Shown one piece after another: positions 37,503 to 45,317 of a DNA stretch of 64,000 bases (its first letter is position 1; each line of letters opens with the position of its first letter). The notes under the pieces were generated by a model. The model was not told where the DNA came from. It did no database searches and saw nothing but the letters and a program-made list of their open reading frames with translations. The position numbers and the translations under genes were made by a program. The DNA is taken from assembly GCF_036014215.1 (NCBI RefSeq), contig NZ_CP107921.1:1225501-1289500 (forward strand). Direction: 5' to 3'. The DNA comes from Streptomyces sp. NBC_00440 (GTDB taxonomy: Bacteria > Actinomycetota > Actinomycetes > Streptomycetales > Streptomycetaceae).

Positions 37503-40133
37503 TCAGCTGCCGACAGGCGCCAGCTTGTCCTCCAGGCCCGGGTTCGCGTCGAGCCACTTGCGAGCGGACTCCTTCTCCTTGCCCGCACCGCCGTCCTGGA
37601 TCGCGACCTCCAGGGAGTTGAGCTTGTCCTCGCTGAGCTTGAAGTTCTTCAGCCAGCCGTTCAGCTCGGGCAGGTCCTTGCCGAAGTCCTTGCGGGCCAC
37701 GGTGTGGATCGAGTCGCTCTTGCCCCAGGCACCCTTCGGGTCCTTGAGCTTCGTCAGGTCGTACTTGCCGTACGCCCAGTGCGGCGACCACAGCACCACC
37801 ACGACCGGCTCCTTCTTCTTGATGGAGCGGGCCAGCTGCGCCAGCATCGACGACGTACTCGACGACACCACCTTGTACTCACCCTGCAACCCGTAGGCCT
37901 TCAGGACCTTCTTGTTCAGCAGACCCATCTCACCGGCACTCGACTCAATACCGATGATCTTGCCGTTGAACTCCTTGCCCTTGCCCTTCAGATCCGCCAG
38001 GGACTTCACACCCTTGACATACGAAGGCACGGACAGCTCAAGTGACGTCGGGCCGTACCAGGAGCCGACATCGGTGAGTTTGCTCTTGTATCTGTCCCAG
38101 TACTGCTTGTGGGTCGTCGGCAGCCAGGAGTCGAACTGCACATCTTCCTGGCCCTGGGCCAGCGCGGTGTACAGCGGCCCGGGGTCGAGCTGCTTGACGT
38201 TGGGCTTGTAGCCGCGGTCCTCCAGGATGTTGTCCCAGAGGTATGTGGAGGCGATGGCCTCGTCCCACGGGAAGAAGCCCAGGTTGACGCTCTTGCCGGC
38301 GTCCTTGCCCTTCTGCGGGGCGCCCGCACCCTTCGCGACGGGCGCGAGCTTGGCGGCCATGCCCGGGTTCTTCTTCAGCCAGGCGCGCACACCGTCCTGC
38401 TCGTGGCCCTCACCGGCGGCCTGGACCGAGTTCTCCAGGCTGGTCAGCTGGTCCTCGGTGAGCTTGAAGTCCTTGAGCCACTTCGCGACCGTCGGGTCCT
38501 TCTTGTCGAAGCCCTTGTGCGCGACGGTGTGGATCGAGTCGCTCTTGCCCCAGGCACCCTTCGGGTCCTTGAGCTTCGTCAGGTCGTACTTGCCGTACGC
38601 CCAGTGCGGCGACCACAGCACCACCACGACCGGCTCCTTCTTCTTGATGGAGCGGGCCAGCTGCGCCAGCATCGACGACGTACTCGACGACACCACCTTG
38701 TACTCACCCTGCAGCCCGTAGGCCTTCAGGACCTTCTTGTTCAGCAGACCCATCTCACCGGCACTCGACTCAATACCGATGATCTTGCCGTTGAACTCCT
38801 TGCCCTTGCCCTTCAGATCCGCCAGGGACTTCACACCCTTGACATACGAAGGCACCGTCAGTTCGAGCGACGTCGGGCCGTACCACGTGCCCATGTCATC
38901 GAGCTGGGACTTGTACTTGTTCCAGTAGTCCTTGTGGGTCGTCGGCAGCCAGGAGTCGGTCTGGAAGTCGATGTCGCCGCGGGCCACACCGGAGTAGAGC
39001 GGGCCGGCGTCGAGCTGCTTGACGTCGGTCGTGTAGCCGCGCTCCTCCAGCAGCTCCTTCCACAGGTACGTGGAGGCGATGCCCTCGTCCCAGGGGATGT
39101 ACCCCATCTTGATCTGCTTGCCGTGGCCGACGTCCGAGCCCGCCTGCGACGAGCCGTTGCTGTCGGAGGCCGAGCCGAGGTTCATACCGCCCGCGACGAG
39201 CCCCAGGATCACGACGCCGATCATGGCGACGGTGGTGCCGGGGCGGTAGTGCGCGAAGCTCCACTTCTGGGCCACGGAGGCCGCCTTCGCGGCGGCCCGC
39301 CGGCCGAGCGGGGAGACGCGCTGGTTGAGGGCGCCGGTCATCCGGTCCAGATAGATGGCGAGGATGACCACGGCCACACCGCTCTCGGCGGCGAGACCGA
39401 CCTGGAGCTGGGTGATGGCCGCGTAGACCTTCTCACCGAGACCGCCCGCACCGGCCATACCGCCGATGACGACCATGGAGAGCGCGAGCATGATGACCTG
39501 GTTGACACCGGCCATGATGGTCGGCAGCGCGAGGGGCAGCTGGACCCGGCGCAGGATGTTGCGCGGGGTGCTGCCGAACGCCTCGGCGGCCTCGACCAGT
39601 TCGCCGTCGACCTGCCGGATGCCGAGCTCGGTCATCCGGACGCCCGGGGGCATCGCGAAGACGATCGTGGCGATCACGCCGGGGGTCACCCCGACGCCGA
39701 AGAACATGACGCCCGGGATCAGGTAGACGAAGGCGGGCATCGTCTGCATGACGTCGAGCACCGGGCGCACCACGGCGCCGACCTTCGCGTTGCGCGCCGC
39801 CCAGATACCCAGCGGCACCGCGATCACGATCGTGATGGCCGCCGCGACGATCACCAGCGACAGCGTTTCCATCCCGTCGTCCCAGAGGGAGAGGGAGTCG
39901 ATCAGGGCGAAGCCGACAAAGGTCAGCACCGCCGGTATCAGTCCGCGCAGCCAGAAGGCGAGGACGGCGAAGATGCCCGCCATCAGCAGCGGCTCACCGC
40001 CGCCCAGTACCGCGTCGACGCCGTTGTACATGTGCGTGAGCACGCTGTTGATGGCGTCGAAGAGCCAGCCGACGTTGTCCGTCAGCCATTTGACGATGTT
40101 TTCGACCCAGTCGCCGAAATGGAACCTAGGCAC
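37503..40133 (-). CDS. Glycine betaine/proline ABC transporter: permease fused to two substrate-binding domains
   Basis: 876 residues. Residues 1-300 are an OpuAB/ProW-type permease with the coupling loop VEAAEAFGSTPRNILRRVQL. A helix near 310 (VAMIGVVILGLVAGGMNLG) puts two OpuAC-like binding domains outside: domain 1 about 335-600 (MGYIPWDEGIASTYLWKELL), domain 2 about 615-876 (LGFFPWDEAIASTYLWDNIL). Both keep the Trp-rich box elements YGPTSLEL and LWSPHWAYGKYDL that cage quaternary ammonium groups. Residues 427-536 and 702-811 are almost identical down to the DNA. Fusion of permease and one binding domain is known (OpuA of Lactococcus); a tandem pair raises local ligand capture. It overlaps the ATPase gene by 8 bases. 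Confidence 0.93.
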   Translation of the reverse strand: MPRFHFGDWVENIVKWLTDNVGWLFDAINSVLTHMYNGVDAVLGGGEPLLMAGIFAVLAFWLRGLIPAVLTFVGFALIDSLSLWDDGMETLSLVIVAAAITIVIAVPLGIWAARNAKVGAVVRPVLDVMQTMPAFVYLIPGVMFFGVGVTPGVIATIVFAMPPGVRMTELGIRQVDGELVEAAEAFGSTPRNILRRVQLPLALPTIMAGVNQVIMLALSMVVIGGMAGAGGLGEKVYAAITQLQVGLAAESGVAVVILAIYLDRMTGALNQRVSPLGRRAAAKAASVAQKWSFAHYRPGTTVAMIGVVILGLVAGGMNLGSASDSNGSSQAGSDVGHGKQIKMGYIPWDEGIASTYLWKELLEERGYTTDVKQLDAGPLYSGVARGDIDFQTDSWLPTTHKDYWNKYKSQLDDMGTWYGPTSLELTVPSYVKGVKSLADLKGKGKEFNGKIIGIESSAGEMGLLNKKVLKAYGLQGEYKVVSSSTSSMLAQLARSIKKKEPVVVVLWSPHWAYGKYDLTKLKDPKGAWGKSDSIHTVAHKGFDKKDPTVAKWLKDFKLTEDQLTSLENSVQAAGEGHEQDGVRAWLKKNPGMAAKLAPVAKGAGAPQKGKDAGKSVNLGFFPWDEAIASTYLWDNILEDRGYKPNVKQLDPGPLYTALAQGQEDVQFDSWLPTTHKQYWDRYKSKLTDVGSWYGPTSLELSVPSYVKGVKSLADLKGKGKEFNGKIIGIESSAGEMGLLNKKVLKAYGLQGEYKVVSSSTSSMLAQLARSIKKKEPVVVVLWSPHWAYGKYDLTKLKDPKGAWGKSDSIHTVARKDFGKDLPELNGWLKNFKLSEDKLNSLEVAIQDGGAGKEKESARKWLDANPGLEDKLAPVGS
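37699..38030 (-). repeat. 332-bp near-identical internal repeat, copy A (binding domain 2)
   Basis: Matches 38524-38855 at 331 of 332 positions, exactly 825 bases (275 codons) apart. The only difference I find is CTGCAACCC here against CTGCAGCCC in copy B, a synonymous change. Identity stops abruptly on both sides. Confidence 0.95.
38524..38855 (-). repeat. 332-bp near-identical internal repeat, copy B (binding domain 1)
   Basis: Second copy of the segment at 37699-38030, in the same orientation and reading frame. Outside the segment the two binding domains differ at many residues and synonymous sites. Confidence 0.95.
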
Positions 40134-41202
40134 TGGCGACCGCCTTGTTCTTGGGGGCTGCGTCGCAGGCCAGCGGGGCCTCGGCGTACTCGCCGAGGAA
40201 TCCTATGAGACGGGACTGCTGCACGACTCCGACGATCTTGCCCTGGGCGTTCTTCACGGACACGTCGTGCGGGACACGCGCGCTCACGCCGCACAGGTCG
40301 GCGAAGGTGGTGTCGGGGGTGACGGTCTCGCAGCCGCAGGTGCCCGCGTCGGGGCGGTGGTCGTCGGTCATCATCGCCGCGGCGGTGAGGACCCGTGTGC
40401 GGTCCACGTCCTTGGTGAAGGAGGCGACGTAGTCGTTGGCCGGCGTGATGAGGATGTCCTCGGCGGAGCCGAGCTGGACTATCTCACCGTCGCGCATGAC
40501 CGCGATGCTGTCGCCGAGGCGCATGGCCTCATTGAGGTCGTGGGTGATGAAGACGATCGTCTTCTTCAGCCGCTTCTGCAGTTCGAGCAGCTGGTCCTGC
40601 ATGTCGCGGCGGATCAGCGGGTCGAGCGCGCTGAAGGACTCGTCCATCAGCAGCAGGTCGGCGTCGGTGGCGAGCGCGCGGGCCAGGCCCACACGCTGCT
40701 GCATACCGCCGGACAGCTCGTCGGGCCAGGAGTTCTCCCAGCCCGCGAGACCCGTCATCTCCAGGGCCTCGGCCGCCCGCTTGTCGCGCTCCGCGCGGGG
40801 CACGCCCTGGACCTCCAGGCCGTAGCCGGCGTTCTCCAGGACGCTGCGGTGGGGGAAGAGCGCGAAGTGCTGGAAGACCATGCTGATCTTCTTCGAGCGG
40901 ACCTCGCGCAGCTCGCCGTCGCTGAGCGCGGTCAGGTCCTGGCCGTCGAAGAGCACCCGGCCCGACGTCGGCTCCAGGAGTCCGTTGAGCATGCGCAGCA
41001 GCGTGGACTTGCCGGATCCCGAGAGACCCATGACCACGAAGATGTGGCCCGGCTCGACGGTGAAGGATGCGTCGATGACCGCAGCAGTCGTCCCTTCACC
41101 GCGCAGCTCATCGCGGCCGGTGCCGTTCTCGAGTTTCCGCACGGCTTCATCGGGTCGTCTGCCGAACACTTTGTACAAGCGGTCGGCTTGCAGCCTGGAC
41201 AC
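40126..41202 (-). CDS. Glycine betaine/proline ABC transporter ATP-binding protein
   Basis: 358 residues from the GTG at 41202, which has GTGAGG five bases upstream; a GTG at 41208 is possible. OpuAA/ProV type: MSRLQADRLYKVFGRRPDEA, Walker A VVMGLSGSGKSTLLRML, signature DELSGGMQQRVGLARAL, Walker B LLLMDESFSALDPL and the switch FITHDLNEAMRLG. The C-terminus is a CBS-like part (VPHDVSVKNAQGKIVGVVQQ) interrupted by a Cys-containing loop DAGTCGCETV. In OpuA, CBS domains sense ionic strength, so osmotic gating is likely. First gene of the transporter operon. Confidence 0.93.
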   Translation of the reverse strand: MSRLQADRLYKVFGRRPDEAVRKLENGTGRDELRGEGTTAAVIDASFTVEPGHIFVVMGLSGSGKSTLLRMLNGLLEPTSGRVLFDGQDLTALSDGELREVRSKKISMVFQHFALFPHRSVLENAGYGLEVQGVPRAERDKRAAEALEMTGLAGWENSWPDELSGGMQQRVGLARALATDADLLLMDESFSALDPLIRRDMQDQLLELQKRLKKTIVFITHDLNEAMRLGDSIAVMRDGEIVQLGSAEDILITPANDYVASFTKDVDRTRVLTAAAMMTDDHRPDAGTCGCETVTPDTTFADLCGVSARVPHDVSVKNAQGKIVGVVQQSRLIGFLGEYAEAPLACDAAPKNKAVASA

Positions 41203-41369
41203 ATACACCTCACGCGTTGAAACGAATACGACCTGCCACCCCCGTGTCGACGGGTCGTGGAGCGGCGCGGTATCGGTCCGCTTCACCCTCGCAATACTTG
41301 AATCTGCTACTGGTTCCGCTCCGTGGCGGCGCCTGCCCACCTTTATGCGGCCCAAACAGAAGAGTGACC

Positions 41370-41390
41370 CAGCTCACTTCGGGTGAGCTG
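41370..41390. promoter_or_regulatory. Palindrome in the divergent promoter region of transporter and exonuclease genes
   Basis: CAGCTCAC (41370-41377) and its complement GTGAGCTG (41383-41390) flank TTCGG. It lies 26 bases before the exonuclease GTG and about 170 bases before the transporter operon start. It could be an operator or a 5' leader hairpin; I cannot assign a binding protein. Confidence 0.4.
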
Positions 41391-41416
41391 TCAGTGGCGT
41401 GCGGCATGATCGGGGT

Positions 41417-42337
41417 GTGACGCGACGCCTGATGCTCCTCGACACCGCTTCCCTCTACTACCGGGCCTATTTCGGGGTCCCCGACACCGTACGGGCCCCG
41501 GACGGCACCCCGGTCAATGCCGTGCGCGGGCTGCTCGACTTCATCGCCCGGTTGGTGCAGGACCACCGCCCGGACTCCCTGGTCGCCTGCATGGACGCGG
41601 ACTGGCGCCCCCAGTGGCGGGTCGACCTGATCCCCTCGTACAAGGCGCACCGGGTGGCGCAGGAGACCGACCAGGGCCCCGACGAGGAGGACACCCCGGA
41701 CACCCTTGCCCCGCAGGTGCCGATGATCGAGCAGGTGCTCGATGCCCTGGGCATCGCCCGGGTCGGCGTCGAGGGGTACGAGGCGGACGACGTGATCGGC
41801 ACGCTCGCCGGCCGGGCCACCGGACCCGTCGACATCGTCACCGGGGACCGCGACCTCTACCAGCTGGTGGACGACGCCCGCGGCATCAGGGTCCTCTATC
41901 CGCTGAAGGGCGTCGGAAACCTCCAGCTCACCGACGAGGCGCTGCTGCGCGAGAAGTACGGGGTGACCGGCCAGGGGTATGTGGACCTGGCGCTGCTGCG
42001 GGGCGACCCGAGCGACGGGCTGCCCGGCGTTCCGGGGATCGGCGAGAAGACCGCGGCGAAGCTGCTCGACGCGTTCGGGGATCTGGCCGGGATCATGGCC
42101 GCGGTCGACGACCCGGCGTCCCGGCTCACCCCCTCGCAGCGCAGGAAGCTGGACGAGGCGCGCCCCTATGTCGCGGTGGCGCCGAAGGTGGTGCGGGTGG
42201 CTTCGGACGTACCGCTGCCGCCGTTCGACCCGGCCCTGCCCGCCGAGCCGCGCGACCCCGCCACCCTGGAACAGCAGGGCGCCCTGTGGGGCCTGGGCGG
42301 ATCGCTTCAGCGCCTGCTCTCCACTCTCCAGGGCTGA
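41417..42337 (+). CDS. 5'-3' exonuclease (PIN/FEN-like, Pol I N-domain homologue)
   Basis: 306 residues, GTG start. It matches the 5' nuclease domain of DNA polymerase I as a stand-alone protein: MLLDTASLYYRAYFGVPDTV, VACMDADWRPQWRVDLIPSY KAHR, GVEGYEADDVIGTLAGRA and VDIVTGDRDLYQLVDD (metal-binding acids), then the helix-hairpin-helix GLPGVPGIGEKTAAKLLDAF. It removes RNA primers and flaps or serves repair. Mycobacteria and streptomycetes carry this in addition to Pol I. Confidence 0.92.
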   Translation: MTRRLMLLDTASLYYRAYFGVPDTVRAPDGTPVNAVRGLLDFIARLVQDHRPDSLVACMDADWRPQWRVDLIPSYKAHRVAQETDQGPDEEDTPDTLAPQVPMIEQVLDALGIARVGVEGYEADDVIGTLAGRATGPVDIVTGDRDLYQLVDDARGIRVLYPLKGVGNLQLTDEALLREKYGVTGQGYVDLALLRGDPSDGLPGVPGIGEKTAAKLLDAFGDLAGIMAAVDDPASRLTPSQRRKLDEARPYVAVAPKVVRVASDVPLPPFDPALPAEPRDPATLEQQGALWGLGGSLQRLLSTLQG

Positions 42338-42341
42338 GGTG

Positions 42342-42360
42342 TTAACTTAGGCGAGCCTAA
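42342..42360 (+). promoter_or_regulatory. Iron box (DmdR/IdeR-type operator)
   Basis: TTAACTTAGGCGAGCCTAA contains the perfect palindrome TTAGGCGAGCCTAA-type arms TTAGGC/GCCTAA (42347-42360) and matches about 14 of 19 positions of the actinobacterial iron box as I know it (TTAGGTTAGGCTCACCTAA). It lies 25 bases before a siderophore-interacting protein gene, where it would repress when iron is sufficient. Confidence 0.85.
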
Positions 42361-42384
42361 CCACAACGATCAGGGGAGCCGTCC

Positions 42385-43227
42385 GTGGCGGAAGCACCGG
42401 CCCGTAAGACACCGCAGGCCCACGAGGCGCAGGTGGTCCGTACCGAGCGGATCACCCCGCACATGGTCCGTCTGGTCCTCGCCGGCGAGGGGCTGGACGC
42501 GTTCGACGCGGCAGAGTTCACCGACCACTACATCAAGGTGCTCTTCGCGCCCGAGGGCGTGAGCTACCCGGAACCGTTCGACATGGCCCGGATCCGCGAG
42601 GAGTTCCCGCGCGAGCAGTGGCCGGTGACCCGGACGTACACGGTGCGGTCCTGGGATCCGGCGCTGGGCGAGCTGGTGGTCGACTTCGTCGTGCACGGCA
42701 CCGAAGGTCTTGCCGGTCCGTGGGCGGCCGCCGCCCGGCCCGGCGACACGATGCGCTTCCTCGGCCCCGGCGGCGGCTACGCCCCGGACCCGGCCGCCGG
42801 CTGGCACCTGCTGGCCGGCGACGAGAGCGCGCTGCCCGCGATCGCGGCCGCGGTGGAGCGGATGCCGGAGGGCGCCGTGGTGCACGCCTTCGTGGAGGTT
42901 TCGGGCCCCGACGAGGAGCAGAAGATCGCGGCGCCGGACGGCGTCGGGGTGCACTGGCTGCACCGCGGTGACCGCCCGGCGGGCGAGGCCCTGATCGACG
43001 CGGTGAAGGCACTGGACTTCCCGTCCGGTGAGGTCAGCGCCTTCGTGCACGGCGAGGCGGGCTGTGTGAAGGAGCTGCGGCGCCATCTGCGGCTGGACCG
43101 GGGGATCCCCCGCGAGCAGCTGTCCATCTCGGGCTACTGGCGGCTGGGCCAGAACGACGAGACCTGGCGCGCGGCGAAGCGCGAGTGGAACGCCCAGGTG
43201 GAGGCCGAGCAGGAGCAGGCGGGCTGA
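42385..43227 (+). CDS. Siderophore-interacting protein (FAD-dependent ferric-siderophore reductase)
   Basis: 280 residues, GTG start after GGGGAGCC. The N-terminal FAD-binding barrel shows as ITPHMVRLVLAGEGLDAFDA and the RxYT motif WPVTRTYTVRSWDP, followed by GPWAAAARPGDTMRFLGPGG. The C-terminal SIP domain (WHLLAGDESALPAIAAAVER, HAFVEVSGPDEEQ, SAFVHGEAGCVKELRRHL) binds NAD(P)H. The family (ViuB/YqjH) releases iron from imported siderophores by reduction in the cytoplasm. An iron box directly upstream supports this. Confidence 0.94.
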   Translation: MAEAPARKTPQAHEAQVVRTERITPHMVRLVLAGEGLDAFDAAEFTDHYIKVLFAPEGVSYPEPFDMARIREEFPREQWPVTRTYTVRSWDPALGELVVDFVVHGTEGLAGPWAAAARPGDTMRFLGPGGGYAPDPAAGWHLLAGDESALPAIAAAVERMPEGAVVHAFVEVSGPDEEQKIAAPDGVGVHWLHRGDRPAGEALIDAVKALDFPSGEVSAFVHGEAGCVKELRRHLRLDRGIPREQLSISGYWRLGQNDETWRAAKREWNAQVEAEQEQAG

Positions 43228-43251
43228 CCCGCCTCCCTACTCCCCGTCGCG

Positions 43252-43294
43252 GCAGGCCCCGGCAGCGAGCATTGCGCTCGGTGCCGGGGCCTGC
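43252..43294. terminator. Bidirectional terminator hairpin
   Basis: GCAGGCCCCGGCAGCGAG (43252-43269) pairs with CTCGGTGCCGGGGCCTGC (43277-43294) with one mismatch, between the siderophore gene and the convergent ABC permease gene. Confidence 0.88.
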
Positions 43295-43361
43295 CGCTGT
43301 GCGGGCAGAGTCTTCAGACCGCACCTTTCGGGCTGCGGTGTTCAGGCCGCGGTGTTCAGGG

Positions 43362-44141
43362 CTATACAGAGCGCTGGTACGACCGGAACGTGCGGGTCGA
43401 CAGCTGGACCGCGACGACCGCCAGGACGAGCAGCGCTCCCCCGCGGCTGAGCACCAGGAACCGGTCCGGGTCGGCCGCCATCGCCGAACGGCCCGCGGCC
43501 ATGGCCCAGTTGACCGGGTTGAAGTCGGCGATGTACCGCATCCAGGACGGCATCTGGGACGGCGCCATGAAGGCGGAGGAGAGGAAGGTCAGCGGCAGCA
43601 GCAGAAACGTGTTGATACCGATGATCGACTCCCGTTGGCGCACCAGCATGCCGAGCGCGTTGGAGAGCGCGCCGAAGACCGTGCCGAGCAGGATCGACGC
43701 CAACACCAGCACGGCGAGTCCACCCGCGCCGCCGGGATAGTCCGCACCGCCCAGCATCCCGAGCAGCACGATGATCACGGACTGGACGGCGGTGGAGATG
43801 CCGTTCTGCACGACGTTGGCGTTCATCAGCGCGGTACGGCTGACCGGTGTGGTGAGGAACCTGTTGAGCGTGCCGCGGTCGATCTCCTCCAGGGTCCCCA
43901 TACCGGCCCACATGCTGGATCCCAGCGCGCTCATCACCACGATGCCGGGGATCAGGTAGTCCAGATAGCTGGAGGTGCCGAAGCCCCCGAGCTGTACGAC
44001 CTTCTTGAAGAGGTTGCCGAAGAGGAACAGCCAGATCACCGGCTGGATCAGCGAGATCAGCAGGAAGACGGGCTGCCGCAGGATCGCGGTCAGCTGGCGC
44101 TGCGTCATGTACCAGGTCTGGCGGAGGGCGACGGCGCTCAT
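43362..44141 (-). CDS. ABC-2 type permease (DrrB-like)
   Basis: 259 residues, six predicted helices, for example QPVFLLISLIQPVIWLFLFG, YLIPGIVVMSALGSSMWAGM, AVQSVIIVLLGMLGG and the C-terminal ALLVLAVVAVQLSTRTFRSY. The ABC-2 signature region near FLLLPLTFLSSAFMAPSQMP and WMRYIADFNPVNWAMAAGRS is typical of the DrrB daunorubicin-exporter family. It works with the ATPase encoded just upstream; the ATPase stop and this ATG overlap as ATGA. Probably exports a hydrophobic drug or lipid; no producer genes are adjacent. Confidence 0.92.
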   Translation of the reverse strand: MSAVALRQTWYMTQRQLTAILRQPVFLLISLIQPVIWLFLFGNLFKKVVQLGGFGTSSYLDYLIPGIVVMSALGSSMWAGMGTLEEIDRGTLNRFLTTPVSRTALMNANVVQNGISTAVQSVIIVLLGMLGGADYPGGAGGLAVLVLASILLGTVFGALSNALGMLVRQRESIIGINTFLLLPLTFLSSAFMAPSQMPSWMRYIADFNPVNWAMAAGRSAMAADPDRFLVLSRGGALLVLAVVAVQLSTRTFRSYQRSV

Positions 44142-45142
44142 CGGGTACCTCCGGCGGTGGCGGGTTCGAGGGTGCGGTCGTCCTGCGCCTCGGAGAAGCG
44201 GCGGCCCGCGTAGCGCAGATAGACGTCGTCGAGGGAGGGCCGCGCGACGGTCGCCGACGCGACCACGGCCCCGGCCCGCTCCAGCGCGGCGAGCAGCACC
44301 GGCACGGCAGCGGCGCCGTCGTCGGCGCGGGCGCTGATCCTGCGCCCCTCGATCAGCACCTCGTGAATGCCGGGCAGCCCGCCGACGGCCGCGGCGAGCG
44401 ACGTCCGCCCGGCCTCGGCGCGCAGCTCCATGTGCACGGCGTCGCCGCGCAGTTCACCCTTGAGCTGGTCGGGCGAGCCCTCCACCACGACCCGGCCGCG
44501 GTCGACGATCGCGATACGTTCGGCGAGCCGGTCGGCCTCCTCCAGATAGTGGGTGGTGAGCAGAATGGTCAGCCCCTCGTCGCCCGCGAGCCGGGAGATC
44601 TCGTCCCACATCGCCGCGCGTGCCTCCGGGTCGAGCCCGGTCGTCGGTTCGTCGAGGAAGAGCACATCGGGCCGGTGGACCAGGCCGAGCGCCACATCCA
44701 GCCGGCGCTGCATTCCGCCGGAGTACCCCTTCACCGCGCGCTTCCCGGCACCGGCCAGGTCGAACCGGTCGAGCAGTTCGTCGGCACGCCGGTTGAGCGC
44801 GGCGCCCGTCAGTCCGTACAGCCTGCCCTGGAGCTGCAGGTTCTCGCGGCCGGTGGCCACCGGGTCCGCGCCCGACCTCTGGGCGACCACACCGATGGCG
44901 CGGCGTACCCGGTCGGGGTGGCGCAGCACATCGTGCCCGGCCACGGTCGCCTCTCCGCTGGTGGCGCGGGCGAGGGTGGTGAGGATCTTGACGGTCGTGG
45001 ACTTTCCGGCGCCGTTGGGGCCGAGGAGGCCGAAGACCTTGCCGGTCTCGACCGTGATGTCCATACCGTTGAGGGCGGTGATTCCGCCGGGATAGGTCTT
45101 GATCAGTTTCCGCGCCAGGACTGCGGGCGCACGGGTGCTCAT
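44138..45142 (-). CDS. ABC transporter ATP-binding protein (DrrA-like)
   Basis: 334 residues from the ATG at 45142. Walker A is FGLLGPNGAGKSTTVKILTT, the signature VKGYSGGMQRRLDVALGL, Walker B VLFLDEPTTGLDPEARA and the switch His LLTTHYLEEADRLAERIAI. The C-terminal 90 residues after the cassette are the DrrA-type regulatory tail. Pairs with the ABC-2 permease. A PadR repressor gene lies upstream in the same direction, separated by a strong hairpin. Confidence 0.93.
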   Translation of the reverse strand: MSTRAPAVLARKLIKTYPGGITALNGMDITVETGKVFGLLGPNGAGKSTTVKILTTLARATSGEATVAGHDVLRHPDRVRRAIGVVAQRSGADPVATGRENLQLQGRLYGLTGAALNRRADELLDRFDLAGAGKRAVKGYSGGMQRRLDVALGLVHRPDVLFLDEPTTGLDPEARAAMWDEISRLAGDEGLTILLTTHYLEEADRLAERIAIVDRGRVVVEGSPDQLKGELRGDAVHMELRAEAGRTSLAAAVGGLPGIHEVLIEGRRISARADDGAAAVPVLLAALERAGAVVASATVARPSLDDVYLRYAGRRFSEAQDDRTLEPATAGGTR

Positions 45143-45200
45143 GACGGGGCTCTCCTGTGGTGAGCGGGGGTTCTCGGGCATGCCGAGCCGATCCGCGTGA

Positions 45201-45297
45201 GGAGCGCCGGGCTATCGTTGGTGTGCCGCACCTCGATGGCCTGGCCTGCCGCACGGCAGTCCGGTCCGGGGTTCGAACCCTGGCGGGAGCTGCTCCA
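45201..45297 (+). other. tRNA-like sequence, probably not functional
   Basis: GGAGCGC (45201) can pair with a 3' CTGCTCC followed by A, a D-loop-like GTTGGT sits at the right place, CTGCC-GCAC-GGCAG resembles a long variable arm, and GGGGTTCGAACCCTGG looks like a T arm. No proper five-base anticodon stem with a seven-base loop can be drawn, T8 is missing, and the 3' part is shared with the padR terminator hairpin. I keep it as a curiosity or tRNA relic. Confidence 0.2.
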
Positions 45298-45313
45298 ACA
45301 GCGCCCGCCAGGG
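45278..45313. terminator. Strong hairpin directly after padR
   Basis: CCCTGGCGGG (45278-45287) and its complement (45304-45313) form a perfect 10-bp stem extended by GCTG/CAGC inside. It begins four bases past the padR stop on the minus strand and is followed by CTTTCT on the plus strand, so it can stop transcription both ways. Confidence 0.85.
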
Positions 45314-45317
45314 CTTT

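Noticed and set aside
37699..38855. Long direct repeats as ends of a mobile element
   Set aside because: Both copies lie in frame inside one gene and there is no transposase or target duplication; duplication of a protein domain explains them.
45201..45297. Functional tRNA gene
   Set aside because: No anticodon stem-loop can be formed and the 3' part belongs to a terminator hairpin.
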